A program made the translations under genes and the position numbers. Below the pieces are notes generated by a model, which did not search any database, was not told where the DNA came from, and worked only from the letters and a program-made list of their open reading frames with translations. From Sorangium cellulosum (GTDB lineage Bacteria; Myxococcota_A; Polyangia; Polyangiales; Polyangiaceae), in the NCBI RefSeq assembly GCF_004135735.1, contig NZ_CP012670.1, forward strand, positions 6,712,501-6,776,500: a stretch of 64,000 nucleotides of DNA, in the 5' to 3' direction. Below are positions 1 to 8,681 of the stretch, piece after piece. Position 1 is the first letter of the stretch. Each line of letters opens with the position of its first letter.

Positions 1-188
1 GCGACAAATGGCGCGAGTCACTACCCCCAGCAGCGACCCCAGTCTAACCATCACCCCCCAAATGGTTGGAATAACACCAATCAAAAAGGATCCCTGCTAC
101 TACTAGCTCACACCACCCTGGAGACCCATTTTCACCACACCAACTGCCTCTCAGACGACGTTCACCATCACCCCGCAACATTCGACAG
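1..188. other. Intergenic/left-edge sequence
   Basis: No convincing gene is seen in this stretch. It is visibly richer in A and T than the bulk of the window, like the two genes that follow. It probably holds the promoter of the 189-1630 pair, but no clear -35/-10 pair could be assigned. Confidence 0.4.
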
Positions 189-830
189 ATGCGAACCTCA
201 CCGACACCGACAACATGGATTGGATTGGGATCCATCGCGGTCGCCGCACTCGCGGCGGGATTCATTCTGGGAAGGGTCTCGGCAGAGAGCGACAACCGGC
301 CTCACCCGCACCAGGACGTCGCCAGCAAGGACGATCCCGATCTTCGGTCGACTCTGAGCGCCACCCGGAAACGGTTGGCCAGCTGTGAAAAGACCCTCCA
401 GCGTCGCGATCACCATCTTCAGACGAGAGAGGAAAAGCCCCACGCCAACGAAGACAAGCCCACCCATTCACCGGAGCCAGAGTTTTCGAAGCAATGCATC
501 ATCGCATCGGCAGCGACGCAGGTGCACACGCTGTCCGCCAACTGCACGAACTTCAGGAGACATTTCGACGCATACAAGGCAATACTCGGTAGCAGCACGA
601 TCGACCGCGAAACCATCTTGAACATTCGAGACCTAGCCCGGAACCAACACTCGATTTGTACCGCCATCGCAAGATCCTTCGAGGATGGGTCACACTCAGA
701 TCTCACGAGCGACATTCGCGGCATCGACGCGATGGAAAATGCCTATATGCTCAGGAACGAGCACGGCGACATCGATATTAATGAGCTAGTGAAGAACCCG
801 GAGTGCATAGCCCGCATACAGACCGAATGA
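189..830 (+). CDS. Hypothetical membrane-anchored protein (213 aa)
   Basis: I do not recognise this protein. It has one N-terminal hydrophobic segment at about residues 9-28 (WIGLGSIAVAALAAGFILG), which could be an uncleaved signal anchor. A charged stretch with heptad-like spacing follows at about residues 45-95, then a mixed domain with four or more cysteines (SKQCII, NCTNF, SICTA, PECIA). The likely topology is N-in with a periplasmic soluble part. Its stop codon overlaps the next ATG (ATGA), so the two genes are probably co-translated. Codon use is less GC-biased than the rest of the window, which may mean transfer or low expression. Function is unknown. Confidence 0.75.
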   Translation: MRTSPTPTTWIGLGSIAVAALAAGFILGRVSAESDNRPHPHQDVASKDDPDLRSTLSATRKRLASCEKTLQRRDHHLQTREEKPHANEDKPTHSPEPEFSKQCIIASAATQVHTLSANCTNFRRHFDAYKAILGSSTIDRETILNIRDLARNQHSICTAIARSFEDGSHSDLTSDIRGIDAMENAYMLRNEHGDIDINELVKNPECIARIQTE

Positions 831-1630
831 CTCGAACCTATTTCGCGCCACCGTTCATCTCGCGGGAGCCATCGCCCCGCCGTTCGAGCAGGCCAGGGCA
901 GCCATTCTTGCGCGCGCTATCAGGGCTTGCAGTGTTCTCCCTTGCCGCTCTGGCATCAGCGCAAGAGCCACGGCCCCCAGAGAAATTCCACTGGGGCGGC
1001 CTCTACCTCAACGGTGTCGTTCAGACAAAGCTCCCCCATCTCGCGAGATTCGGAGCCACGTATGGCGGCGGAACGGCTCCGGGGGCTGTCCATACAGTCA
1101 TGGTGAGCTTCGGACAGACCGCGAGTCCCACCCAGGAGCTCAACATCGGGTATTTCATAGGCATTGGAGTGGGCAAGGAGAACATGTCGACGATAGAAGA
1201 CAAGCAATTGGGGATCCATGCCACGTTCGAAGCCGGACCGTTCCGGACGAGCGCGGCCACCAGCCTTCAACTCTACAAATTGATCGGAGCCGTTCTTCCC
1301 ATGTTCACCACGACCTTGAGGCCGCAGGGTACCCTTGTCCGGACCACGCACGTCGATCTGTTCCTCGGCGGAGACGTCTATTCCCTCAACGTCAACGCCC
1401 AGCTCGGCTTCACGTGCGGATTACGGTTCAGGGACATAAGAATATTCGATCGGAGCATGGATGGACTCCTGTCGATCACGGAGATGAACGCTTGGACCAG
1501 CGTTCCAACGCATGGAACCATCTGGGCGGCCTACGTCGAATCGCGCCTCGGGATCGTCGTCGATCTGGAGTCCGACAAGGGAGACCATGGGGAAAAGCGC
1601 GACCGGATCCGTGAGTATGGGCAGCTCTGA
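827..1630 (+). CDS. Hypothetical exported, possibly outer-membrane protein (267 aa)
   Basis: This protein is unrecognised. The ATG at 827 overlaps the upstream stop (ATGA) and is preferred over an in-frame upstream start. An Arg-rich N-terminus leads into a hydrophobic signal sequence (LSGLAVFSLAALASAQ, about residues 33-48), so export is likely. The mature part alternates polar and hydrophobic residues with many Gly, Thr and aromatic residues (ELNIGYFIGIGVGKEN, VDLFLGGDVYSLNVNAQLGF). That suggests beta strands of an outer-membrane or surface protein. This is inference from pattern only. It is paired with the 189-830 membrane protein and shares its lower GC content. Confidence 0.75.
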   Translation: MTRTYFAPPFISREPSPRRSSRPGQPFLRALSGLAVFSLAALASAQEPRPPEKFHWGGLYLNGVVQTKLPHLARFGATYGGGTAPGAVHTVMVSFGQTASPTQELNIGYFIGIGVGKENMSTIEDKQLGIHATFEAGPFRTSAATSLQLYKLIGAVLPMFTTTLRPQGTLVRTTHVDLFLGGDVYSLNVNAQLGFTCGLRFRDIRIFDRSMDGLLSITEMNAWTSVPTHGTIWAAYVESRLGIVVDLESDKGDHGEKRDRIREYGQL

Positions 1631-1703
1631 TCGGTCGCGCCCGGGACGCCGCTCGCCTTGTCGCTCTCGCTCAGGCTGGTTGCGATGCAGGTGAGAACTC
1701 GGC

Positions 1704-2027
1704 TCACTCGTCCTCGAGCGGCTTGCAGCAGTAGACCGCCGGGATCAGCATGTCGGCAAACGACGGCTGGCGTTTGGTCCAGTACCACCAGGGGCGAGCC
1801 AGCGCCCCGCGGGAGCGAGGGCGGTCATCGCGCGGGCTGCTCGCCCTGGCCGCCGCCCTTCGAGCGCGCCCGGTGCCGCGCCCGGTACGCCGGGGGGCTG
1901 ACGCCCTCGGAGCGCCGGAGATGCGGGGGCGCTCCTGCGCGGTCGGGACCTCCTCACCGGCGCACGCCGGGAGGGCAGCGGAGAGACAGGCGAGGCCTGC
2001 GGCGAGCAGGCTCTGGCGTGAGTGCAT
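1704..2027 (-). pseudogene. Degenerate lipoprotein ORF with an out-of-frame AraC tail relic
   Basis: The 107-codon reading frame opens with a good lipoprotein signal (LLAAGLACLSAALPACAGE; lipobox LPAC) and ends with a plausible C-terminus (SFADMLIPAVYCCKPLEDE). The middle is Arg/Ala-rich and does not look like protein. In another minus-strand frame, 1825 to about 1925, the DNA reads like the end of an AraC-family HTH domain (RRSEGVSPPAYRARHR) followed by a stop. The locus therefore looks like a small lipoprotein gene mixed with a decayed AraC C-terminus. It could still be expressed as a 107-aa lipoprotein. Function is unknown. Confidence 0.4.
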
Positions 2028-2159
2028 GATCGTGCTCCTCGGGTCGAGTACGCCCGGCGTCGCGCCGGGTCGTGCGCCTACCGTGCGCGCGATCGGCGGC
2101 CGGCGCGCGCCCCGCGCGCTCAGCGATTCGCCCGAAACGCTCACACGGCGGCGCCGCGC

Positions 2160-3824
2160 TCAGGCGTGCGCGCGACGCGCCGTGGCGAGCGAGCGCTCGA
2201 TCACGTCCGGCTCCACCCCGAAGCGCTGCAGCGCCCGGCGGCCCAGCTCCAGCGCGAGCTCCATCTCGCCGACGACCGCCTCGTCCGCGCCCCGCGCGTG
2301 CAGGAAGGCGCGGTCCTCGTAGCTGTGCGTCCGGGCCAGCACGGTCGCCGCCCGGCTCACCTCGCGGGCGTGCTCGAGCGCCCGGCGAGCCGCCATCCGC
2401 TCGGGGATGCAGAGGATCAGCAGGTGCGCCGTGCGCAGGGAGGCCCGGTCGAGCACGTCCGGCAAGCCGGCGTCCCCGAACAGGGCCGAGACGCCCCGCG
2501 CGCGGAGCGACTCGACGACCCTGAGGTCCTCCTCGATGACGACGAACGGCTTCCTGTGCTGCTCCAGGAGCGCGCAGACGATGCTCCCCACGCGCCCGTA
2601 GCCACAGACGATGGCGTGGTCCTCGATGGCCGAGGGCCGCGCCGCGTCCGCGTCCCGCGCGGCGCCGACGCGGCGGGCCTGCACCCGGCGCAGCAGCGCG
2701 GGCGCGAGGCCGTTCACCAGGGGGGAGAGGAGGATGGTCACCACCGTCGCGCTGAGCAGCAGGTTGAAGATCGGCCGCGACAGGGCGCCCTGCTCGAGGC
2801 CGATGCGCGCGAGCAGGAACGAGAACTCGGCCGACTGCGCGAGCGCCGCGCCGATCAGGACCGAGAGCCGCGTCGAGCACCCGAGCCAGCGCGCGAGGAC
2901 GGTCGTCACCGCCCCCTTGGCGAGGACGATCAGCGCCACGGTCACGAGGACGAGCGCCCACGCGTCGAGCACGAACGCCGGATCCAGCAGCATGCCGATG
3001 GAGACGAAGAAGATCCCCGAGAAGATGTCCCGCATCGGGATGGCGTCGCCCAGGATCCGGTGCGCCAGGTCCGACTCGCCGACGACGACGCCGGTCAAGA
3101 ACGCCCCGAGGGCGAGGGAGACGCCCAGCAGCGAGGCGCCGCCCGCCATGGCGAGGGCGAGCGTGACGACCGCGAGCGCGAAGAACTCCCGGTTGTGGAG
3201 CGCGGACGCGCGGCGGAGCCCCCACGGCACGACCCAGAACGACAGCGGCACGACCACGAAGAAGAACAGCGCCGCCTTGCCGAGCAGCGGGCCCACGGCC
3301 GTCGAGCTCGGCGACAGGAACGCGAGGACGGCGACGAGGGCCACGGTCGAGATGTCCTGGACCGAGGACCACGCGATCCCGAGCTGGGCGTGGCGGCTGT
3401 CGAGCTCCCCGCGATCGGAGAGGACCTTGCCGAGCACGGTGCTCGACGAGTTCGAGATGACCGCCCCGAAGGCGTACGACTCGAGGGGACCCCAGCCGAG
3501 CGCGCGCCCGACCAGGTAGCCGAGCCCGATCATCACGGCGACCTGGAGGAGCGCGCCCAGGATGGCGACCCGGCCGGCGCGGACGAGCGCTCGCATCGAG
3601 AGCTGCGCGCCGATGACGAACATCAGGAAGATGATGCCGAGCTCGGCCAGCTCGGCGATGGCCTCCGTCTGGCCGATGATGCCCGGCGTGAACGGGCCGA
3701 TCGCGACCCCGGCGAGCACGTAGCCGAGGATGAGCGGCTGGCCGAGGCGCAGCGCGACGGCCGCGCCGATCAGCGCGGCGACGAGGGCCGTGACGAGGTG
3801 AACGAGGAGGCCGCCGTCCTGCAT
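2160..3824 (-). CDS. CPA2-family cation:proton antiporter with TrkA-N domain
   Basis: This is a 554-aa inner-membrane protein. About 12-13 hydrophobic segments span residues 5-370 (for example LGIIFLMFVIGAQLS and ESYAFGAVISNSSSTVLGK), typical of the Na+/H+ exchanger CPA2/KefB fold. A cytosolic Rossmann domain follows from about residue 400 with the dinucleotide-binding motif CGYGRVG and an acidic strand end (VVIEED). This is the RCK/TrkA-N domain that gates such antiporters. The family exchanges K+ or Na+ for protons and is often involved in pH or electrophile stress. It appears to be transcribed alone. A specific Kef or YbaL assignment is not possible from sequence alone. Confidence 0.92.
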   Translation of the reverse strand: MQDGGLLVHLVTALVAALIGAAVALRLGQPLILGYVLAGVAIGPFTPGIIGQTEAIAELAELGIIFLMFVIGAQLSMRALVRAGRVAILGALLQVAVMIGLGYLVGRALGWGPLESYAFGAVISNSSSTVLGKVLSDRGELDSRHAQLGIAWSSVQDISTVALVAVLAFLSPSSTAVGPLLGKAALFFFVVVPLSFWVVPWGLRRASALHNREFFALAVVTLALAMAGGASLLGVSLALGAFLTGVVVGESDLAHRILGDAIPMRDIFSGIFFVSIGMLLDPAFVLDAWALVLVTVALIVLAKGAVTTVLARWLGCSTRLSVLIGAALAQSAEFSFLLARIGLEQGALSRPIFNLLLSATVVTILLSPLVNGLAPALLRRVQARRVGAARDADAARPSAIEDHAIVCGYGRVGSIVCALLEQHRKPFVVIEEDLRVVESLRARGVSALFGDAGLPDVLDRASLRTAHLLILCIPERMAARRALEHAREVSRAATVLARTHSYEDRAFLHARGADEAVVGEMELALELGRRALQRFGVEPDVIERSLATARRAHA

Positions 3825-4056
3825 CGGCTCACCCGAGAGGTGCCAGCAGCGCGGCCCGCGCGATCCTCGATCCGAAGACCGGAGACGGGCCCCTGGGGAC
3901 GGGCAGGAAGCGAGACATTCCGGGCGTATAGCACGCCCGAACCCCCGGCCCGGCGCCCCGCCGCGCCGCGTGACGAGCAGGGCGACGACCCCGGCGAGCT
4001 CGACCGACAGGACACGCCGCGCTGGCCGAGCGCGCGGGGCGCGCCGCCGCGGGGCG

Positions 4057-5436
4057 CTACGCGACGGGCGGCGGCGGCGGCGCCGACGCGGTCGGCTCGC
4101 CCTCGAGGCGCCGGCGCACGTACCCGAGGTGCAGGTAGAGCTCGTAGAGGTTCGCCATCGCCCCGAGCGGGACCGAGACGGTGGCGAGGCTCTCCTCGAG
4201 CTCCCGGAGCTTCGCGGCGAGCTCCGCGCGCCGCGCCGGATCCACCGGGCGGGACAGCTCCTGCTGGGCGCGGTGCAGGACCTCGTAATGGCGGTAGATC
4301 CGCGCGCGGACGCGCCAGGTGTAGAGGGGCTGCGCGATCTTGAGGACGGAGAAGATCACCGTCGCCAGGGGGAGCAGCATGAGCTTGAGCCGGCTCACCA
4401 TCGACGCGGCCCAGAACGGCAGGAAGCGCCGCAGGAACGAGGGCCCCTCCTCGAGGTAGCGCCGCGCCTCGGGGTGGATCGGCGCCTCGACGAAGCGCGC
4501 GGACGGGAACTCGCCGGGCGCGTCGAGGAGGTTGCCCTGCTCGTGCACGGCCTGGGCCGCCTCGAGCAGGAGCGGGATCAGCGCGGGGTGGAGCGCCTGG
4601 CTGGCGACGAGCGCGGCGGGCGGGGCGAGCAGCGGGCGCGGCGCGGGCGGGATGTTGCGCTCGAGGTCGAGCAGGCCCTCGCTGAGCGTGACGCTGGTGA
4701 GGTAGGGGTAGCGGCGCGCGAAGCTATCGTGCTGGCGCAGGTCCATGAGGTGCACGCCGTCCTCGCGGATGAGCGCCTGCACGTGCGACGAGCCGGGGCC
4801 GACGATGAAGAAGGCGGCGTCGACGCGGCCGGCCAGGAGCGCCTCGGCGGCCTCGGGATCGGTCAGGGACGCGAAGGGGACGCCGGCCGCGGCCTGCGCG
4901 CCGGCGGTGACGCCGCTGTCCGCGAGCAGCCGCAGCGCGACCACGCGGGTGCCGCTGCCCTCGGGGCCGACGGAGAGGCGCTTGCCGGCGAGGTCGGTGA
5001 GGCGCTCGAGCGGCCGCTCGCCGCGGTGGAAGATCCAGAGCGGCTCGCGGTAGACGCTGGCGAGGCTGCTCAGGCGATCGCGGGCCTCGGGCGGCATGGC
5101 GCCGCCCTGCACGAAGGCGACCGAGACGTCGCTCGCCGGATCGAGCAGGAGGGCCACGTTCTCGGCCGAGCCCGCGGTCTCGCGGATCTCGAGGGAGATG
5201 CCGTGCCGGGCCAGGTACGCGCGGTACTGCTCGGCGAAGGCGTGGTAGCGGCCGCTGGCCTGTCCGGTGGCGATGGTCAGCCGGCGGGGCGGCGGGGGCT
5301 CGACGAAGAGCAGGTAGGTCACGACGAGGGCGACGACGCCGAGGACCAGGAACGGGGCCCAGACGCGGAGGAGCTCCCTGCGGTGGCTGTCGGCGATCTC
5401 GCGGCGGAACTGGCGGCGGAAGGGGAGTCGGATCAT
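4057..5436 (-). CDS. TAXI-family solute-binding protein with membrane anchors
   Basis: This is a 459-aa protein. The ATG at 5436 gives MIRLPFRRQFRRE, then a transmembrane segment (FLVLGVVALVVTYLLF, about residues 30-45). The binding domain follows: LTIATGQASGRYHAFAEQY is the signature start of TAXI (TRAP-associated extracytoplasmic immunogenic) proteins, and GPEGSGTRVVALRLL is also characteristic. Near the C-terminus is another hydrophobic helix (LKLMLLPLATVIFSVL), then a charged helical tail ending in a Pro-rich stretch. This anchored architecture with a C-terminal helix pair is seen in a TAXI subgroup. No TRAP permease gene is adjacent, so the transport partner is unknown. It is the last gene of a three-gene minus-strand operon. 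Confidence 0.88.
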   Translation of the reverse strand: MIRLPFRRQFRREIADSHRRELLRVWAPFLVLGVVALVVTYLLFVEPPPPRRLTIATGQASGRYHAFAEQYRAYLARHGISLEIRETAGSAENVALLLDPASDVSVAFVQGGAMPPEARDRLSSLASVYREPLWIFHRGERPLERLTDLAGKRLSVGPEGSGTRVVALRLLADSGVTAGAQAAAGVPFASLTDPEAAEALLAGRVDAAFFIVGPGSSHVQALIREDGVHLMDLRQHDSFARRYPYLTSVTLSEGLLDLERNIPPAPRPLLAPPAALVASQALHPALIPLLLEAAQAVHEQGNLLDAPGEFPSARFVEAPIHPEARRYLEEGPSFLRRFLPFWAASMVSRLKLMLLPLATVIFSVLKIAQPLYTWRVRARIYRHYEVLHRAQQELSRPVDPARRAELAAKLRELEESLATVSVPLGAMANLYELYLHLGYVRRRLEGEPTASAPPPPPVA

Positions 5437-5492
5437 GGGCCGCTGGCCTCGGGGTGTCTGCCTCGTGGAGGTCCGCGCTCGCCGCCGGGCGC

Positions 5493-6596
5493 TCAATCGA
5501 CGCGGACGACGGCGACCTGCGATACCCTGCCGGGGGGCTCGACGTCGACGGTGACGAAATGACGCCCGACGCCGTCGAGCCGCTCGGGGATGGCGCCGCC
5601 GCCGCCCGAGATGTACGCCGGGATCCCCGCGTTCTCGAACGCGTAAAACGAGTGGATGTGGCCGTAGAACGTGAGGTCCACGCGCCCGTCCGCGAGCATC
5701 GTGAGCAGCTTGTTCGCCTCGGCGCGGCTCGCGAAGGCGCCGTTGCGGGAGCCCACCGGATCGAGGGGCGCGAGGTGCATCGTGACCACGTGCAGGAGGT
5801 CCCGCCCCTCGGCGAGCCAGCCGGGGAGCCACCCGTAGACGAGCGGATCGATCGTCGCGCTCGCCGAGTCGAGCATCGTGAACTGCACGCCCCGGAAGGC
5901 GAAGCGGAAATTCCCCCGTCCGAACCACTCGTGGTAGAGGTCGTCCCGCGTGCCGAGCTCGTGGTTGCCGAGCGTCGCGTAGCAGGGGAAGGCGAGCGTC
6001 TTCATCTCGCGCTGGAACCGCTCGAGCTGCTCGGCCGAGCCCCGCGAGGTGAGATCGCCGCTGATGAGCGCGAAGCGGATGCCCTCCGCCTCGTTCATCT
6101 TCGCGTAGATGTCCTGCACGCGGTCGATGTCCTCCTGGACATCGGCGAAGACCGCGAACCGCCACGGATCGAGCCGCGCCGCGTCCGGCGGGCGCAGCGA
6201 GAGCGTGGCCTCGGCGCCGGGCGGCACGGTGAGGCGGAACGTGCGCTGCGTCGGGAACGGCGCCTCGACGAGCGCCACGGGCACGCGCTTGCCCTCGGCG
6301 TGGGCCGACAGCTCGGCGTCGGCGAGCATGTTCTCGATCGTGACCGTCCACGGCCCGCCGCCCGGGTCGGCGAGGCGGACCGAGAGCGCGGGCGCGCTCG
6401 CCCACAGCGAGAGCTCGCCGGGCGCGAGGCGACGGATCGCCGCGAGCCCCTCGTCCACGACGACGCGCGCCTCGCCCGTGGAGGCCTTTCCCACCTCGAG
6501 ATCGCGGCGCGCGCGGCCCTCGGCCACGTCGAGGCACGAGAGCGCGAGCGGCGCGGTCAAGAAGAGGAGCACGAAAAGCGGGTCTCTCACGATCAT
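5493..6596 (-). CDS. Calcineurin-like metallophosphoesterase lipoprotein
   Basis: This is a 367-aa protein with a lipoprotein signal (LFLTAPLALSC, lipobox Cys21). An N-terminal beta-rich region of about 120 residues comes first, then a class III metallophosphoesterase domain. Visible metal motifs are FADVQ (Asp152), SGDLTSRG (Asp181), TLGNHE (210-213), TMH (His274) and YGHIHS (312-315). The first motif reads D-x-Q rather than the usual D-x-H, so one metal ligand is changed. The family hydrolyses phosphodiesters or phosphomonoesters. Its place outside the cytoplasm suggests an extracellular or periplasmic substrate. The stop of the upstream gene overlaps its start (ATGA). Confidence 0.9.
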   Translation of the reverse strand: MIVRDPLFVLLFLTAPLALSCLDVAEGRARRDLEVGKASTGEARVVVDEGLAAIRRLAPGELSLWASAPALSVRLADPGGGPWTVTIENMLADAELSAHAEGKRVPVALVEAPFPTQRTFRLTVPPGAEATLSLRPPDAARLDPWRFAVFADVQEDIDRVQDIYAKMNEAEGIRFALISGDLTSRGSAEQLERFQREMKTLAFPCYATLGNHELGTRDDLYHEWFGRGNFRFAFRGVQFTMLDSASATIDPLVYGWLPGWLAEGRDLLHVVTMHLAPLDPVGSRNGAFASRAEANKLLTMLADGRVDLTFYGHIHSFYAFENAGIPAYISGGGGAIPERLDGVGRHFVTVDVEPPGRVSQVAVVRVD

Positions 6597-7765
6597 GGCG
6601 ATCCTCCGGGGCGCATGAGCAGCGACAGGCGCCCGACATACGCGGAGCCCGCTCGCACGTCGGCGAGCAGGCCCCAGCGGGGCGAGGCATCGAGCCGGCC
6701 CTGCAGGCCGATGTGGCCGGCGACGCCGCTGCCCAGGCCGGTGATCTTCGCGCCGGCGGCGTAGCCGTCGTGCCGGTGCTCGTAAAACGCCTTGGCCTCG
6801 CCGCGCGGATACCCCTCGTGCCCGAGGTACATCCCGAAGGCGAAATGCGGGATCAGGAGCTCGTTCCCCTCGAGCGGCCGGCGGCCGTTGCGATAGGCCT
6901 CGATCCCGATCCCCCAGCCCATCTCCGCGAACGAGCCCCGCAGCGTCGGCCCGATGTGCGCGAGATCGAGCCGGCCCTGGACCGAGACCTCGCCGGTGGT
7001 GATCGAGAAGCCGTCGGAGGTGTAGCGGTGATGGGTGAGCGCGGCCTCGATCTCGAGGAACGAGCCGTCCGCCGCGCGCGGGCCGTCGGGCGTGCCGGGC
7101 CCGAGGAAGCGATAGGCGGTCTCGGCGCGGAGGCGCGCGTTGTCGTCGTTCAGGGCAAACCAGCCGGAGCCCGAGAGCCGGAGCGAGCGCGAGCGCAGGT
7201 CCATGCCCGGCACGAGGAAAGAGCGGTAAGCGAACGTGGGGTCGTGGACGTAGGCCACGCCGAGCTGCGTCTCGACCCAGGGCAGCGCGGGAGGAGGGCT
7301 GCCCGTGCCGCCCTCGGGGGCGAGCACGCCATAGAGATCCGCGAGGAGGGAGATCCCGAACAGGCCGGCGCCCGTCACCGTGGTGAGCACGATCGGGGCG
7401 ATGACGCGCCGCGAGGCCCCGGAGACCGCCGCGCCCCCGAGCCCGCCGACGACGAGCCCGGTCCCCGCGCCCCCGAGCGCCATGAGGGACAGGCCCGTGC
7501 GGCCCTCGCCCGCGAGGAGGTGCCCGCTGCCGTGCACGAGGAGCCCGGGGATCACCGCGCCGGCCGCGGCGAGGGCGCGCCGCCCGGGAGAGATCGCTTG
7601 CCCCGCCGGCGCCGCGCTCGCCGGCGCCGTGCTCGACGCTCCGGCGGGAACGGCCGTGGCCGGGGAGGTAGGGAGATCCTCGGCCTCGTCGGCGTGGGCC
7701 GGCACGGCAGTGAGGAGCGCGAGCAGGGCGAGGAGGTGGCCTGTCGTACGCGAGGGCCTCAGCAT
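6593..7765 (-). CDS. Hypothetical exported, outer-membrane-type protein (390 aa)
   Basis: The ATG at 7765 gives MLRPSRTTGHLLALLALL with a cleavage site after AHA, so this is an exported protein. An Ala/Pro/Ser-rich linker follows. Two Gly/Ala-rich hydrophobic segments (around GLSLMALGGAGTGLVVGGLG and LTTVTGAGLFGISLLADLYG) come next. The C-terminal half has many alternating aromatic/Gly strands (YRFLGPG, FEIEAALTHH-like and similar patterns), suggesting a beta-barrel. The family is not recognised. It is the first gene of the operon with the phosphoesterase and the TAXI protein and overlaps the phosphoesterase start by 4 bp. The three may act together in the envelope, but that is inference. Confidence 0.8.
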   Translation of the reverse strand: MLRPSRTTGHLLALLALLTAVPAHADEAEDLPTSPATAVPAGASSTAPASAAPAGQAISPGRRALAAAGAVIPGLLVHGSGHLLAGEGRTGLSLMALGGAGTGLVVGGLGGAAVSGASRRVIAPIVLTTVTGAGLFGISLLADLYGVLAPEGGTGSPPPALPWVETQLGVAYVHDPTFAYRSFLVPGMDLRSRSLRLSGSGWFALNDDNARLRAETAYRFLGPGTPDGPRAADGSFLEIEAALTHHRYTSDGFSITTGEVSVQGRLDLAHIGPTLRGSFAEMGWGIGIEAYRNGRRPLEGNELLIPHFAFGMYLGHEGYPRGEAKAFYEHRHDGYAAGAKITGLGSGVAGHIGLQGRLDASPRWGLLADVRAGSAYVGRLSLLMRPGGSP

Positions 7766-7961
7766 CAGATCTTCGTGAAGGGCGCCTACCGTGGCACAGC
7801 CGTGCGCGATTTGCACGCCTCGCGTGGGTCTCTCGCGCGCAGCGCCACGGCCGAGGACGTCGCGTGGCTGCGCGAGCCTCTCGGCGCTCCTAGCCTCCCC
7901 GTGACGCGCTTTCCCGCCACCAGCTCGCGCTCATCAGGGGGTCGTGCGCTACGCTGACGGC

Positions 7962-8558
7962 ATGAGCCGCGTCGCGAAGCAGCTCCCCGGCAGGCCCGCC
8001 ACGCTGGAGGACCTCCTCGCCATCCCCGAGGAGGTCCGCCGTCATGAGATCATCGACGGCGAGCTCATCGAAAAAGGGGCGGCCACCGGAGAGCATGGCG
8101 GCGCGCAGGCGGACCTCGTGACCGCCCTCAATCACCGCTTCGGCCGCCGCCCAGGGGGCCGCTGGCCGGGCGGGTGGTGGTTCGCCACGGAGGTCGAGAT
8201 CTCCTTCGCCCCGGGGCAGGTTTACCGCCCCGACGTCGTCGGCTGGCGCAGGGAGCGCGCGCCTCAGCGCCCCACGGGCGTCCCCATCGCCCTTCTCCCC
8301 GACTGGATCTGCGAGATCCTCTCGACGAACCGGCGCAACGACCTCATCAAGAAGAAGCGCGTCTATCATCGATGCCAGATTCCTCACTACTGGATCATCG
8401 ATCCAGCGGAGGACACGCTGGCCGTCCATCGCTGGGGGCCGGACGGCTACATCGAGATCCTCGCGGCGCAGCGAGGAGAGCTCGTCCGAGCGGAGCCCTT
8501 CGACGCCGTCGCGCTCCATGTCGGCGTGCTCTTCGGAGACGACGAGCCAGAGGAGTAG
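7962..8558 (+). CDS. Uma2-family (DUF820) putative restriction-like endonuclease
   Basis: This is a 198-aa protein of the PD-(D/E)xK nuclease superfamily. Typical elements in order are the N-terminal LEDLLAIPEEVRRHEIIDGEL, the acidic PDVVGWR core, and WICEILSTNRRNDLIKKKRVYH followed by YWIIDPAEDTLAVHRW. The ATG at 7962 is chosen because homology begins soon after it; a GTG at 7944 is an in-frame alternative. Uma2 proteins are abundant in cyanobacteria, actinobacteria and myxobacteria, and their biological role is poorly known. The gene stands alone and converges on the ABC exporter genes. Confidence 0.88.
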   Translation: MSRVAKQLPGRPATLEDLLAIPEEVRRHEIIDGELIEKGAATGEHGGAQADLVTALNHRFGRRPGGRWPGGWWFATEVEISFAPGQVYRPDVVGWRRERAPQRPTGVPIALLPDWICEILSTNRRNDLIKKKRVYHRCQIPHYWIIDPAEDTLAVHRWGPDGYIEILAAQRGELVRAEPFDAVALHVGVLFGDDEPEE

Positions 8559-8681
8559 AGAGGGTGTTTCTGGGGCGGTGTGGGGGACGGACCGATGTTT
8601 GACCGGGTATAAATCAGCAGAGCCGTAGGCCCCCGGAGGCCCCAGGCCGAGGCCGCCCCCTCCCCCGCCCTCCAGCCTCAC

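Noticed and set aside
2022-4343. A 773-codon open frame on the plus strand opposite the antiporter gene
   Set aside because: It is the shadow of a GC-rich minus-strand gene; it is Arg/Glu/Asp-rich, has no domain, and the minus strand encodes a clear antiporter.
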